A stretch of DNA of 64,000 bases from contig CACGWC010000003.1 of assembly GCA_902576785.1 (NCBI GenBank), positions 50,639-114,638 on the forward strand, given 5' to 3'. The notes under the pieces are model-generated. The model was not told the DNA's origin and did not search any database. It was given only the letters and a program-made list of their open reading frames with translations. Source of the stretch: an uncultured Pelagibacteraceae bacterium (GTDB taxonomy: Bacteria; Pseudomonadota; Alphaproteobacteria; Pelagibacterales; Pelagibacteraceae). Below are positions 19,420 to 28,266 of this stretch, one piece after another; the first letter of the stretch is position 1, and each line of letters begins with the position of its first letter. The translations under genes and the position numbers were made by a program.

Positions 19420-19976
19420 TGAAAAAAGTAAATTTTACTGAAATGAAAAATGGTTCAAAAGAAGATTATGAGTTATTAGAAAAGTATGAAAAAAATTTTG
19501 AACGTAAAACAGCAGATAGATTACTTAAGTATCTTGAAAGTCAAACTACAACTCTTGAGGGTTATCAAATAACTAGATTAGAACATTCCTTGCAGGCAGC
19601 CACAAGAGCTTACAAGAATGGAGAAAGTGAAGAGATGGTTGTAGCAACTTTACTTCATGATATAGGTGATGATTTAGCGCCAATGAATCATTCTCAATAT
19701 GCGGCTTCAATAATAAGACCATATGTTTCTGAAAAAACATATTGGATAATCCTTCATCATGGACTTTTTCAAACATATTACAGTGCTCATCATTTGGGTG
19801 GAGATAGAAACGCTAGGGATAAGTTCAAGAACCACAAATACTATCAAGATACAGTTGATTTTTGTGAAAAATATGACCAATCTTCTTTTGATCCAAATTA
19901 CAAATCTATGTCTCTAGAAGAGTTTGAGCCAATGGTTAAAAAGATATTTGATAGAAAACCTTTTTATCATCACTAG
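19419..19976 (+). CDS. HD-domain protein, PhnZ/MIOX-like subgroup
   Basis: A 185-aa single-domain HD protein. Likely metal ligands are His56 (RLEHSLQAA), His80-Asp81 (LLHDIGDD), His91, His113 or His114, and Asp153. The LEHSLQAA context and the 24-residue gap between the first His and the HD pair recall the phosphonate-linked HD oxygenases (PhnZ type) more than classical HD phosphohydrolases. Positions that hold Tyr and Glu in PhnZ, as I recall it, appear to be Leu46 and Tyr49 here, so the substrate probably differs. It overlaps purF by 1 nt inside a long operon. Function unknown. Confidence 0.8.
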   Translation: MKKVNFTEMKNGSKEDYELLEKYEKNFERKTADRLLKYLESQTTTLEGYQITRLEHSLQAATRAYKNGESEEMVVATLLHDIGDDLAPMNHSQYAASIIRPYVSEKTYWIILHHGLFQTYYSAHHLGGDRNARDKFKNHKYYQDTVDFCEKYDQSSFDPNYKSMSLEEFEPMVKKIFDRKPFYHH

Positions 19977-19990
19977 TTTTAAAAGAAAAT

Positions 19991-21940
19991 ATGAGTAATA
20001 AACTGAAGGAAGAGAAAAGTCCTTATTTAAAGCAACATAAAGATAATCCTGTAAATTGGTTTGCTTGGAATAAAGAAAGTTTAGAACAAGCAAAAATAGA
20101 AAAGAAACCAATATTTCTAAGTGTAGGGTACGCAAGTTGTCATTGGTGTCATGTGATGGCGCATGAGAGTTTTGAAGATGACCAAACAGCAAAAATAATG
20201 AATGAAAAATTTATAAACATAAAAGTTGATAGAGAAGAAAGACCTGATTTAGATTATGTTTTTCAAAGAAGTTTATCTATTCTTACAGGAACACAAGGAG
20301 GTTGGCCTTTATCGATGTTTCTTGATGAAAATGGAGTTCCTTTCACTGGTGGAACTTATTTCCCACCAAAAGAAATGCATGGAAGACCAGATTTTCAAAA
20401 AGTTCTAAATAATGTTTCTGACGTATATAATAAGAATAGAGAAAAAATTCTCGATCAAGCACCCCAAATGCAAGAAATATTTGGTAAAATTAATCAAAGA
20501 TCAGCAGTATTAAATCAACCATTAGAGCCATTTTTAGAAAAAATTATACAACACCTTGATAAAGACAACGGAAGTTTTAAAGGAGCGCCTAAGTTTCCTC
20601 AATTTTATTTGTTTGATGCAATGTTTTATTTTTATTTAAAAACGGGAAAAGAGGAATATTTTAAACCAGTTGAGACTTTACTCTATAATATTTCTTCAAA
20701 AGGAATGTATGATCATTTAGCTGGTGGTATAGCAAGATATACAATTGATGAAAATTGGATTGTCCCCCACTTTGAAAAAATGCTTTATGATAATATTCAA
20801 TATATTGGTTTGCTAAACAAGTTCTTTCAAAAAACTAATAATCTTTATTATAAGAAAAAGTTAGAGCAAACTATAGATTTTATTAATTTAGAATTTAAAA
20901 ATGATTTTGATCTTTATGGGTCTGCATATGATGCCGATAGCGATGGTGTTGAAGGAAAATATTATGTATGGAATTATACAGAACTAAAAAATACTCTGGG
21001 TCCCAAATTTAATTTATTTGCAAAAAAATATAATTTAACTGAAGAGGGAAATTTTGAAGGTAATAATATTTTAATAGAAAATCATAATAAACTTTCAGAT
21101 GATGAGATTAAAGAAATTTCAAATACAGAAAAAACATTATTAGATCAAAGAAACAAACGTATTAAACCATTATTTGATGATAAATCTCAAACTGATCAAA
21201 ATTGTTTTTTATTAGAAACTCTTCTTCTTTCGTCGCTAGTAACTGATAATGAAGAACTAAAACAAAATACTTTTGATAGTATAAAGATATTGGAAAAATA
21301 TTTGTCAGACAAAATTTTCCATTGCTATCAAGACACAGAGATTGACGCTTTTTTGGAAGATTACGTATACTATGCTAGTCTTTTGATAACTATTTATGAA
21401 TTAGATGGCGACGTTAAATACATCGAAAAAGCAAAAGATATATTATTAAAAACCTGGGAATTTTTCTTCGATAAAAAATCAGGATTAATGCAAAAAAATA
21501 AAATATTAGATAACGACCTTTTTGTTCAGCCAGTAGATCTAAATGATAATAATATACCGAATGGAAATAGTGTGTATTTAAACTTATGCAACAAGCTATA
21601 TATAATAACTAGTGATAAAATATGGTTTGAAAAAATTGATATTTTAAAGAAAAGTTTCCACCAAGTTTTAAACTCAAACTTTGCACAAATGTTTAGTTTT
21701 GTTAAATCATTGGATATTTGTAATGAAAGTATATCTTTTGCAATTCATGGAAAGCAAAATTTAGATCCTAATATAAAAAAGTATTTGCAAAAAAAATTTT
21801 TTACCAGGGCTACATTTAAATATCTAGATAATAAGGAAAAAGATGCAAAAATTGTTATATGTAAAAATCAAACTTGCTCTAACAAATTAAGTAATATAAA
21901 GGAAATTGAAGATTATCTAAAAAGAAACAATATAAGCTAA
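19991..21940 (+). CDS. DUF255 thioredoxin-like / YyaL family protein
   Basis: A 649-aa protein of the conserved YyaL (spermatogenesis-associated 20-like) family. The N-terminal thioredoxin-like domain (about 1-165) carries a CHWC motif at Cys50-Cys53 in the signature SCHWCHVMAHESFED. The rest resembles an alpha/alpha six-hairpin barrel, with GGIARYTIDENWIVPHFEKMLYDN conserved in the middle. The biochemical role is not established; a redox or sugar-related activity has been suggested for the family. Its stop overlaps gshA by 1 nt, so it is co-expressed with glutathione synthesis. Confidence 0.88.
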   Translation: MSNKLKEEKSPYLKQHKDNPVNWFAWNKESLEQAKIEKKPIFLSVGYASCHWCHVMAHESFEDDQTAKIMNEKFINIKVDREERPDLDYVFQRSLSILTGTQGGWPLSMFLDENGVPFTGGTYFPPKEMHGRPDFQKVLNNVSDVYNKNREKILDQAPQMQEIFGKINQRSAVLNQPLEPFLEKIIQHLDKDNGSFKGAPKFPQFYLFDAMFYFYLKTGKEEYFKPVETLLYNISSKGMYDHLAGGIARYTIDENWIVPHFEKMLYDNIQYIGLLNKFFQKTNNLYYKKKLEQTIDFINLEFKNDFDLYGSAYDADSDGVEGKYYVWNYTELKNTLGPKFNLFAKKYNLTEEGNFEGNNILIENHNKLSDDEIKEISNTEKTLLDQRNKRIKPLFDDKSQTDQNCFLLETLLLSSLVTDNEELKQNTFDSIKILEKYLSDKIFHCYQDTEIDAFLEDYVYYASLLITIYELDGDVKYIEKAKDILLKTWEFFFDKKSGLMQKNKILDNDLFVQPVDLNDNNIPNGNSVYLNLCNKLYIITSDKIWFEKIDILKKSFHQVLNSNFAQMFSFVKSLDICNESISFAIHGKQNLDPNIKKYLQKKFFTRATFKYLDNKEKDAKIVICKNQTCSNKLSNIKEIEDYLKRNNIS

Positions 21941-23235
21941 TGATAGAAACAAAGAAACAAATAATAGAACATTTTCAGTCAGGCTCAAAGGATAAATCTA
22001 ATTTAAAGATTGGAGTTGAGCATGAAAAATTCATTTTTGATAAAAAAACAAATACGAGAATTGATTATCCCAAAATTAAGAAAATGTTTGAAAATTTATA
22101 TGAGTTTGGCTGGAAACCTATTTTTGAGGAAAAAAATCCAATAGCGTTAACTAAGAATGGTAAAAGTATTACTTTAGAGCCTGGCAATCAAATAGAGCTA
22201 TCTGGAGCAAAATTAAATAGTATTCACGAAGCTTGTGCTGAATCTCATGAATATTTATTTGAGTTAAATCAGGTAATTGAAAAATTAGATTTTAAAATAG
22301 TAAGCTCTGGATATGATCCTATATCTAAACTTGAGGATATACCTAATAATCCAAAAAAAAGGTATGAGGTTATGACCAAAGATATGCCTGTTGAAGGAAA
22401 ACTAAGTTTGGATATGATGTATAAAACTGCAGGTACGCAATTAAACTTAGATTATACCTCAGAAGAAGATTTTATAAAAAAATTTAAATTGGCAAATAAT
22501 TTAGTTCCAATATCTATCGGACTTTTTGCAAATTCCTCTATAGTTGAGAAAAGTAATAGTGGATACTTATCTTACAGATCTAAAGTTTGGCAAGAAACAT
22601 CTAGAGGTGGATTGCCTGAGTTTTTTTTAAAAGATGTAAATTTTGAAAAATATGCAGATTATATTATGAATTATCCAATCTTATTTTTACAAAGTGAAGG
22701 CAATTATATATCTGGAAAAAAATATTTATTTAAAAACTTTATGAATGGAGAAATTAAAGAAATTGGAAATAAAATTCCTAGTACTAATGATCTTGATACA
22801 CATTTAGGAACAATATTTACAGAGAACAGATTAAAACAATATATCGAATTAAGATCAATGGATGCGTGCGGATGGGAGTGTTTATGTGCTGGTCCTGCCC
22901 TATTTACTGGATTACTTTATGGAAATCTGGAAGAAGCTTTAGATTTAATAAAAAATTGGGAAGCTGATGAAGTGCTTTCAGCTTATAAAAATGCCCCTAA
23001 AGATGGCTTAAAAACTAATTTGATGGGCAAGGATATTTCGTATTGGGCAGAGAAACTAATAGACATATCAAAATCAGGATTAAAAAAGAGAGACTTTTTA
23101 AATAGAAAAAAATTAAGTGAAGCAAAGTTTTTAGATCACTTAGAAAAAATTGTAAAAAATAAAAAAACAAATGCTGATAATATAATAAGTAAGTATTCAA
23201 ATTCCGAAAATTTGAATGATTTATATGACCAATAA
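21940..23235 (+). CDS. gshA: glutamate-cysteine ligase
   Basis: GshA joins L-glutamate and L-cysteine with ATP, the first step of glutathione synthesis. The 431-aa protein belongs to the alphaproteobacterial/plant-type GCS2 group: GVEHEKFIF (about 26-34), the glutamate-binding ELSGAKL region, SLDMMYKTAGTQLNLDY and SRGGLPEFF are all recognisable. The gene starts within the DUF255 stop (1-nt overlap) and overlaps gshB by 20 nt, giving a compact gshAB pair. Confidence 0.93.
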   Translation: MIETKKQIIEHFQSGSKDKSNLKIGVEHEKFIFDKKTNTRIDYPKIKKMFENLYEFGWKPIFEEKNPIALTKNGKSITLEPGNQIELSGAKLNSIHEACAESHEYLFELNQVIEKLDFKIVSSGYDPISKLEDIPNNPKKRYEVMTKDMPVEGKLSLDMMYKTAGTQLNLDYTSEEDFIKKFKLANNLVPISIGLFANSSIVEKSNSGYLSYRSKVWQETSRGGLPEFFLKDVNFEKYADYIMNYPILFLQSEGNYISGKKYLFKNFMNGEIKEIGNKIPSTNDLDTHLGTIFTENRLKQYIELRSMDACGWECLCAGPALFTGLLYGNLEEALDLIKNWEADEVLSAYKNAPKDGLKTNLMGKDISYWAEKLIDISKSGLKKRDFLNRKKLSEAKFLDHLEKIVKNKKTNADNIISKYSNSENLNDLYDQ

Positions 23236-24148
23236 AATTGTTGCTATACAAGGTGATAATTTAAAAAAAATAAATATCAAAACAGATACTACTATTTTTT
23301 TAGCTAATGAAGCTCAGAACAAGGGTTATAAATTATTTTATTATTATCCAGAAAATTTATCGAATATAAGAGGAAAAACTGTAAGTGAAGGATATTTTAT
23401 TAAAATTGATTATTCAAAAAAGAAATTTTATAAAATTCTAAAAAAATCAAAATTAGACTTATCTTTTGTAAAATATATTTTAATCAGACAGGATCCACCT
23501 TTTAACTTGGAATATATTTCTACAACATTAATGTTAGATAGAATCAAAGATAAAACAAAAATTATTAATGATCCTACTTCAGTAAGAAATATTTCAGAAA
23601 AATTTTATTCTTTAAATTTTAAAAATTATATGGTGGATACAATATTTACTAAAGATTTGATTGAAATTAAAAAATTTTTCAAAAAACATAAAAAGATAAT
23701 AATTAAACCTATTCATAGCTATGGTGGCAATGATATAAATCTTATTTCAGGGAAGCTTAATTTACTTAAAATAAAACAAATATTGAAAAAACACGGTCAC
23801 ATTATGTGTCAAAAATTTTTAAATAAAATTAAGTTTGGAGATAAAAGAGTTTTTATTATAAATGGTAAGGTTTGCGGAGCTATATCTAGAGTTCCAAAAT
23901 CAGGATCCATATTGAGCAATATGAGCAAAGGTGCAAAACCTAAAATCGCATTTTTAAGTAATAAAGAGCTAAAAGTTTCAGATATAATTGCAAAAAAAAT
24001 TAAGAAAGACGGAATTTACTTTGCAGGAATAGACTTTATTGATGGAAAGTTAAATGGAGATATAAATGTAACATCACCAACGGGTATAAAAACATACTTT
24101 GATTTATCTCAGATAAACTTGGCTAAGACTTTTTGGAAAGGTTTATAG
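23216..24148 (+). CDS. gshB: glutathione synthetase
   Basis: GshB adds glycine to gamma-glutamylcysteine. The 310-aa protein has the prokaryotic GSH synthetase order: an N-terminal substrate domain (about 1-120, with IRQDPPFNLEYI), then an ATP-grasp domain with KPIHSYGGNDI (about 162-172) and the end motif NVTSPTG. The usual glycine-rich loop KPLDGNGG is altered to KPIHSYGG. Either ATG at 23216 or the one at 23225 could be used; both overlap gshA. Confidence 0.92.
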   Translation: MIYMTNKIVAIQGDNLKKINIKTDTTIFLANEAQNKGYKLFYYYPENLSNIRGKTVSEGYFIKIDYSKKKFYKILKKSKLDLSFVKYILIRQDPPFNLEYISTTLMLDRIKDKTKIINDPTSVRNISEKFYSLNFKNYMVDTIFTKDLIEIKKFFKKHKKIIIKPIHSYGGNDINLISGKLNLLKIKQILKKHGHIMCQKFLNKIKFGDKRVFIINGKVCGAISRVPKSGSILSNMSKGAKPKIAFLSNKELKVSDIIAKKIKKDGIYFAGIDFIDGKLNGDINVTSPTGIKTYFDLSQINLAKTFWKGL

Positions 24149-25015
24149 TTGAAAGACTTATCAAATCAGCAAAAAGGATCATCTCTTGCATTTATAGCTG
24201 TGATGTTTATCACACCAGATTCACTTTTTATAAGATTATCTTCTATAGATACTTGGGGATTATTGTTTTATAGAGGTGCGATACCATTTGTAGCTGTATT
24301 AATTGGACTTCTCATATTTTATAAAAAAAACTTTATTAAAGCATTTTTGAATGTTGGTTATGCTGGTATTTTTTATATTATAAGTTTTTCGATTTGTAAC
24401 ATCACATTTATCATTTCAATACAAAATACAAATGTAGCAAATACACTAATAATGATTGCAATGGCACCCATGCTTTCGGCAATCCTTGGTGCATTATTTC
24501 TAAAAGAGGTTCCCGATAAGAAGACTTGGATAGCTATAGCGATTACTTTAGTAGCTGTAGTATATATATTCTACGATTCTCTTGAGATGGGTAACTTATT
24601 TGGTGATCTTATGGGTATAACAACAGCCTTTGGACTCGCCACCAACGCAGTAATAATTAGGTCGGCAAAAGATAGAGATTTGCTACCATCAGCAGTTGTT
24701 GGTAAACTTACAGTAGCTCTATTTGCTCTCTTTTTCGTTGAAAGTTATGAGTTAGTTGAAAAAGACCTGATTTATATACCTTTAATGTGTATTTTGTGTG
24801 TAGCAATACCATTTGTTTTGGTGACAATTGCTCCAAGATTTATACCTGCCGAGGAAGTGAATCTGTTTTTTCTTCTTGAGACCATTTTGGGACCCATTTG
24901 GGTTTGGTTAGTTATCAAAGAGCAGCCTAGTCTAGAGACAATAGTTGGTGGACTTGTAATTATATTCACTATAGCTGTTCACTCATATCTAAAATTAAAA
25001 TCTTCTTCTAAATAA
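24149..25015 (+). CDS. DMT-superfamily permease (EamA family)
   Basis: A 288-aa integral membrane protein with ten predicted helices arranged as two EamA repeats (about 12-140 and 150-282). Conserved landmarks are NTNVANTLIMIAMAP near the end of the first repeat and APRFIPAEEVNLFFLLETILGPIWVW in the second. EamA proteins export or import amino acids and other metabolites; the substrate cannot be read from sequence. The TTG start directly abuts the gshB stop. This makes it the terminal gene of the run from the RND exporter through gshB, and a thiol or amino-acid substrate is a reasonable guess only. Confidence 0.88.
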   Translation: MKDLSNQQKGSSLAFIAVMFITPDSLFIRLSSIDTWGLLFYRGAIPFVAVLIGLLIFYKKNFIKAFLNVGYAGIFYIISFSICNITFIISIQNTNVANTLIMIAMAPMLSAILGALFLKEVPDKKTWIAIAITLVAVVYIFYDSLEMGNLFGDLMGITTAFGLATNAVIIRSAKDRDLLPSAVVGKLTVALFALFFVESYELVEKDLIYIPLMCILCVAIPFVLVTIAPRFIPAEEVNLFFLLETILGPIWVWLVIKEQPSLETIVGGLVIIFTIAVHSYLKLKSSSK

Positions 25016-25085
25016 AATTATTTTTCTTTTTGTCACAAATTTGTCTTGATTTAAAATTAGATCGCCCATAAACACCGCTAATTTT

Positions 25086-26378
25086 ATGAACAAAATTATA
25101 AAAAACTCTTGGGCTCTTTTTATGGGTATGGCATTTATAATGCTAGCTCATGGTTTTCAAGGTACTCTTTTAGGTGTTAGAGCAGTTAAAGAAAATTTTG
25201 GTCTATCATCGACAGGCTTTTTGTTTTCTGGATATTTTGTTGGATATTTTATTGGAGCAAAAATTATACAATCATTAATTCATAGAGTTGGGCATATTAG
25301 AGTATTCGCAGCTTTTGCTTCTGTCACTTCAATTGTGGTCTTATTACACTCTATTTTTGTAAATCCTATTTCATGGTTTGTGCTTAGAATGATTTCTGGA
25401 TTTAGCATGGTTTGTCTTTATACAGTTGCTGAAAGCTGGTTAAACGATAGATCTACAAATAAGAATAGAGGTAGTATTTTATCAATCTACATGATTGTTA
25501 TGTATGCCTCTATGGCGATTGGAATGTTTTTCATAAACTTTAGTAAACCAGAAAACTTTCAACCTTTTATACTGATATCTTTATTTATGTCATTGTCTCT
25601 TGTTCCAATATTATTAACTAAAAGAAAGGCTCCAAACTTTAAAAAAATATCAGGTATGAAGCTAAAGGAAGTTTATAAATCATCACCATTTGGAGTTGTA
25701 AGTTCGTTTTTAATTGGAATATCACATTCAGCTGTTTTCTCATTGATTGCAGTTTATGCTACATCGATGAATTTTAGTATTTTAGAAGTTTCAATAGTAA
25801 CCTTTTTATTTGCTATATCTGGAGCTATATCTCAATGGCCAATAGGAAAATTATCAGATGTTTTAGACAGAAGAATTGTAATTATTTATACAACGTTTGG
25901 GGCGGCTTTATTTTGTTTTTTGGCAATTATTTCTTCAGGTCAAATGTATATGCCTGAAGGTTTAGCAACATCAAAAATATTTTTTTATATCTGTATAATG
26001 TGTTTTTCTTTTTGTAGTCTACCAATGTTTGCTTTAATTTTTGCACACACAAATGATTTTATACCAAAAGAAAAATTTGTAGCAGCAGGAGCAGGATTAC
26101 AATTTGTTTTTGGTCTTGGTGCAATCTGCGGTCCTTTTGTGTGCTCATTATTTATGGAATTTTTAGGAGAAAATGGATTTTTTATTTTTTTAATTATGTT
26201 TCATTCATTTATTGGTTTATTTGGAATATATAGAATGCAAATTAGAGAGTCTGGAGATAACCCAGACTCACAATTTGCACCTATGCCTCAAACGATTACT
26301 CCAGCCGGTATAGAACTTAATCCTTCAACTGAACCAATAGATGAACCAAATAATTTGAACGAATTTAAGAAAATTTAG
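25086..26378 (+). CDS. MFS transporter (YcaD/Fsr-like)
   Basis: A 430-aa major facilitator with about twelve membrane helices. The N-terminal half includes GYFVGYFIGAKI and the DRSTNKNRGSILSIYMI loop (about 118-136), where R-G-x-x-x matches the conserved cytoplasmic loops. The second half has GKLSDVLDRR (about 258-267), the MFS motif A equivalent. A hydrophilic Pro-rich C-terminal tail of about 45 residues follows. It has its own 70-bp upstream spacer after the EamA gene. Substrate unknown. Confidence 0.85.
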   Translation: MNKIIKNSWALFMGMAFIMLAHGFQGTLLGVRAVKENFGLSSTGFLFSGYFVGYFIGAKIIQSLIHRVGHIRVFAAFASVTSIVVLLHSIFVNPISWFVLRMISGFSMVCLYTVAESWLNDRSTNKNRGSILSIYMIVMYASMAIGMFFINFSKPENFQPFILISLFMSLSLVPILLTKRKAPNFKKISGMKLKEVYKSSPFGVVSSFLIGISHSAVFSLIAVYATSMNFSILEVSIVTFLFAISGAISQWPIGKLSDVLDRRIVIIYTTFGAALFCFLAIISSGQMYMPEGLATSKIFFYICIMCFSFCSLPMFALIFAHTNDFIPKEKFVAAGAGLQFVFGLGAICGPFVCSLFMEFLGENGFFIFLIMFHSFIGLFGIYRMQIRESGDNPDSQFAPMPQTITPAGIELNPSTEPIDEPNNLNEFKKI

Positions 26379-26393
26379 TGTAAGTTCAACATT

Positions 26394-27050
26394 ATGAAAA
26401 CAGCATTGATATTCGGTTCAACTGGATTAATTGGTGGAATATTACTTAAATTGTTAGCCAATGATCAAAAATATGAAAAAATCAAGGTTTTTGTAAGATC
26501 TTCTACTTCAAAAATAGATTCTAAAATAGAAGTTATTCAAACAGATTTTACAAAATTAGAAAATATTAAGTCAGAAATAAAAGGCGATGATTGTTTTTTT
26601 TGTATTGGAACTACAAAGAAAAAAACACCTAAGAAACAAGATTATATAAACACTGAGTATAATTTACCTGTAACAATTGGAAAAATTTGTAGCGATAATA
26701 ATGTACAAAATTTTACTTATATTTCTTCATTAGGTGCCAGTTCAAAAAAAACAAATTTGTATTTAAAAAATAAAGGTATGGCTGAAGAAGAATTAAGAAA
26801 ACTAAACTTTAAAAAATTTATTGTAATTAGACCTTCGTTTTTAATTGGAAAAAGAAAAGAGGAAAGACTTGGAGAAAAAATAGGTATTTTCGCCATGAAA
26901 TGTATATCGCCAATTTTAGTTGGAGATTTAAAAAAATATAAATCGATAAATGCAGAAATAGTTGCCAAATCCATGATAAATATATCAAACAGTGAAATAC
27001 AAAGTGGGGTATTTGAACCACCACAATTACTGGAAATTGGAAGAGAATAA
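26394..27050 (+). CDS. NAD(P)-binding protein, HTATIP2/YbjT-like
   Basis: A 218-aa atypical short-chain dehydrogenase. The Rossmann motif FGSTGLIGG lies at 7-15, CFFCIGTTKKKTP near 72-84 is typical of the HTATIP2/oxidoreductase group, and SSLGASSKKTNLYLKNKG (about 112-129) retains the Ser and Tyr-x3-Lys-like region. Such proteins bind NADPH; some are quinone or semialdehyde reductases and others only sense redox state. It lies 15 nt after the MFS gene and before the GYD gene, and may share their transcript. Exact substrate unknown. Confidence 0.8.
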   Translation: MKTALIFGSTGLIGGILLKLLANDQKYEKIKVFVRSSTSKIDSKIEVIQTDFTKLENIKSEIKGDDCFFCIGTTKKKTPKKQDYINTEYNLPVTIGKICSDNNVQNFTYISSLGASSKKTNLYLKNKGMAEEELRKLNFKKFIVIRPSFLIGKRKEERLGEKIGIFAMKCISPILVGDLKKYKSINAEIVAKSMINISNSEIQSGVFEPPQLLEIGRE

Positions 27051-27093
27051 ATTTTTTATAAATCAATAAAATATTAAAAAAAATTATTTTAAG

Positions 27094-27117
27094 TGCTATA
27101 ATACATTTAAAGGAGGT
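27094..27117 (+). promoter_or_regulatory. extended -10 promoter and strong Shine-Dalgarno before the GYD gene
   Basis: TGCTATAAT at 27094-27102 is an extended -10 element. AAAGGAGGT at 27109-27117 is the best ribosome binding site I see in the window, four nt before the ATG at 27122. Transcription from this -10 would begin at or just before the ribosome site, giving a leader of about a dozen nt. No convincing -35 is visible, consistent with an extended -10 promoter. Confidence 0.6.
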
Positions 27118-27121
27118 ATCT

Positions 27122-27445
27122 ATGGCTAAATTTTTTTTAATGGGAAATTTTACAGAGAAAGCATTCGCAGGCTTTTTAAAAGATCCTGGATCAGATAGAT
27201 CCGAGGTTGCTAGAAAGTGTTCTGAAAGTGTTGGAGCTGAAATGAAATCTTACACATATTTGAGAGGACCCTATGACTTTATGGTTGAAACCCATGGTAC
27301 ATTTGAGCAAATGGCTGCTATAAAAATGGCTACTGAGGGAAGTGGTGCACTTAAAAATATCGCCATTTGTGAGGAAACACCAATGAATGAAATTGCAAAT
27401 CATGCAACAAAAGTATCGAGTGGCTATAAAGTGCCTGGACAATAA
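27122..27445 (+). CDS. GYD-domain protein
   Basis: A 107-aa protein of the GYD domain family: ferredoxin-like fold, GPYDFMVETHG near residues 58-68 corresponding to the name-giving Gly-Tyr-Asp region. The family has no firm biochemical role. It stands alone between its own promoter with a near-perfect Shine-Dalgarno sequence and a hairpin terminator, which suggests high, independent expression. It precedes msrB and sodB, so a link to redox stress is possible but not shown. Confidence 0.8.
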   Translation: MAKFFLMGNFTEKAFAGFLKDPGSDRSEVARKCSESVGAEMKSYTYLRGPYDFMVETHGTFEQMAAIKMATEGSGALKNIAICEETPMNEIANHATKVSSGYKVPGQ

Positions 27446-27451
27446 TCTTAA

Positions 27452-27480
27452 TGGTAGCTTCATTAATTATGGAGCTACCA
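27452..27480 (+). terminator. hairpin terminator after the GYD gene
   Basis: TGGTAGCT at 27452-27459 pairs with AGCTACCA at 27473-27480, an 8-bp stem with a 13-nt AT-rich loop, followed by ATTTAAAA. It begins 7 nt after the GYD stop codon. The trailing U-run is short, so termination efficiency is uncertain. Confidence 0.6.
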
Positions 27481-27545
27481 ATTTAAAATCGAAACTGTCA
27501 AAATATCTCATTCAAATAAAGTAATATTGATCTATTAAGAAAGTT

Positions 27546-28004
27546 ATGAACAAAAGAAAATTTATAAAATTATCTATATTTGGATCATTATTATACAGTA
27601 TTTTTCCATACAAAATTTCATTAGCTGAAACCAAAAAAATAATTAATCAAAATTTAACAGAAGCCCAAAAAAAAATAATGTTTGAGGAAGCAACCGAACG
27701 ACCATTCTCAAGCCCTCTTAATTATGAGAAAAGAGAAGGTTTTTATCACTGTGCAAATTGTGGAGCTAAACTATTTAAGTCTAGCTCGAAATTTGATAGT
27801 GGAACTGGTTGGCCATCATTTACAGAGGCGCTTCCTGGAGCTTTTAAAACTAAGGTTGATTACAGCTTTGGCATGAAAAGAATTGAATACCATTGTGCAA
27901 AATGTGGTGCTCATCACGGACATGTCTTTGAAGACGGTCCTGGATCGACAGGAAAGAGATATTGTAATAACGGCTTGTGTTTAATATTTAAGCCATCATC
28001 ATAA
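27546..28004 (+). CDS. msrB: exported peptide-methionine (R)-S-oxide reductase
   Basis: MsrB reduces the R isomer of methionine sulfoxide in proteins. The 152-aa protein has a basic-hydrophobic leader (about 1-28, NKRKFIKLSIFG...) suggesting export, then the MsrB fold with two zinc CxxC pairs (CANCG about 69-73, CAKCG about 118-122), GTGWPSF, and the catalytic Cys in RYCNNG near the end. The next motif reads GLCL, where I would expect Ala in place of that second Cys. A periplasmic role complements the exported MsrA encoded at 36274. Export is inferred. Confidence 0.92.
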   Translation: MNKRKFIKLSIFGSLLYSIFPYKISLAETKKIINQNLTEAQKKIMFEEATERPFSSPLNYEKREGFYHCANCGAKLFKSSSKFDSGTGWPSFTEALPGAFKTKVDYSFGMKRIEYHCAKCGAHHGHVFEDGPGSTGKRYCNNGLCLIFKPSS

Positions 28005-28016
28005 AACGGAGGAATA

Positions 28017-28202
28017 ATGAAGATATTGAGTATATTGAAAGGGGTTGAATTAGTTATAGCAGATTTAGAAGTAAATTTGGGAGAACAAGTGAGAAGTGCA
28101 CCTACGTTATGCGCAAGATACAATGGTAAGATTATACCTTTAAACACTGCTCAAGATGGTCGACCTATTCTTATGAGAGAAGAAAACGCTTTAGAAAACT
28201 AA
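28017..28202 (+). CDS. small conserved-looking protein, unknown function
   Basis: A 61-aa ORF with a good ribosome site (GGAGGA at 28008-28013) 3 nt before the ATG, placed 12 nt after msrB and 64 nt before sodB. The sequence is soluble, mixed alpha/beta in character, with no signal or membrane segment and one Cys. I do not recognise a family. Position suggests co-transcription with msrB. Its strong initiation site and codon usage like its neighbours argue that it is a real gene. Confidence 0.65.
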   Translation: MKILSILKGVELVIADLEVNLGEQVRSAPTLCARYNGKIIPLNTAQDGRPILMREENALEN

Positions 28203-28221
28203 TTTTGTATTTAATTGCGTC

Positions 28222-28235
28222 AACTTAATTAAGTT
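28222..28235. promoter_or_regulatory. 14-bp palindrome upstream of sodB
   Basis: AACTTAATTAAGTT is a perfect inverted repeat in the 64-bp gap before sodB. A possible -10 (TATTAT at 28250-28255) would put the -35 region at about 28227-28232, inside the palindrome, so a bound regulator could block transcription. It matches no operator I can name, and AT-rich palindromes can arise by chance. Confidence 0.35.
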
Positions 28236-28266
28236 TATTTACAAGAAAATATTATAAAAAATAACT

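Noticed and set aside
19573..20192. Minus-strand frames opposite the HD protein and DUF255 gene
   Set aside because: Shadow frames of two recognisable genes; no start signals and atypical composition.
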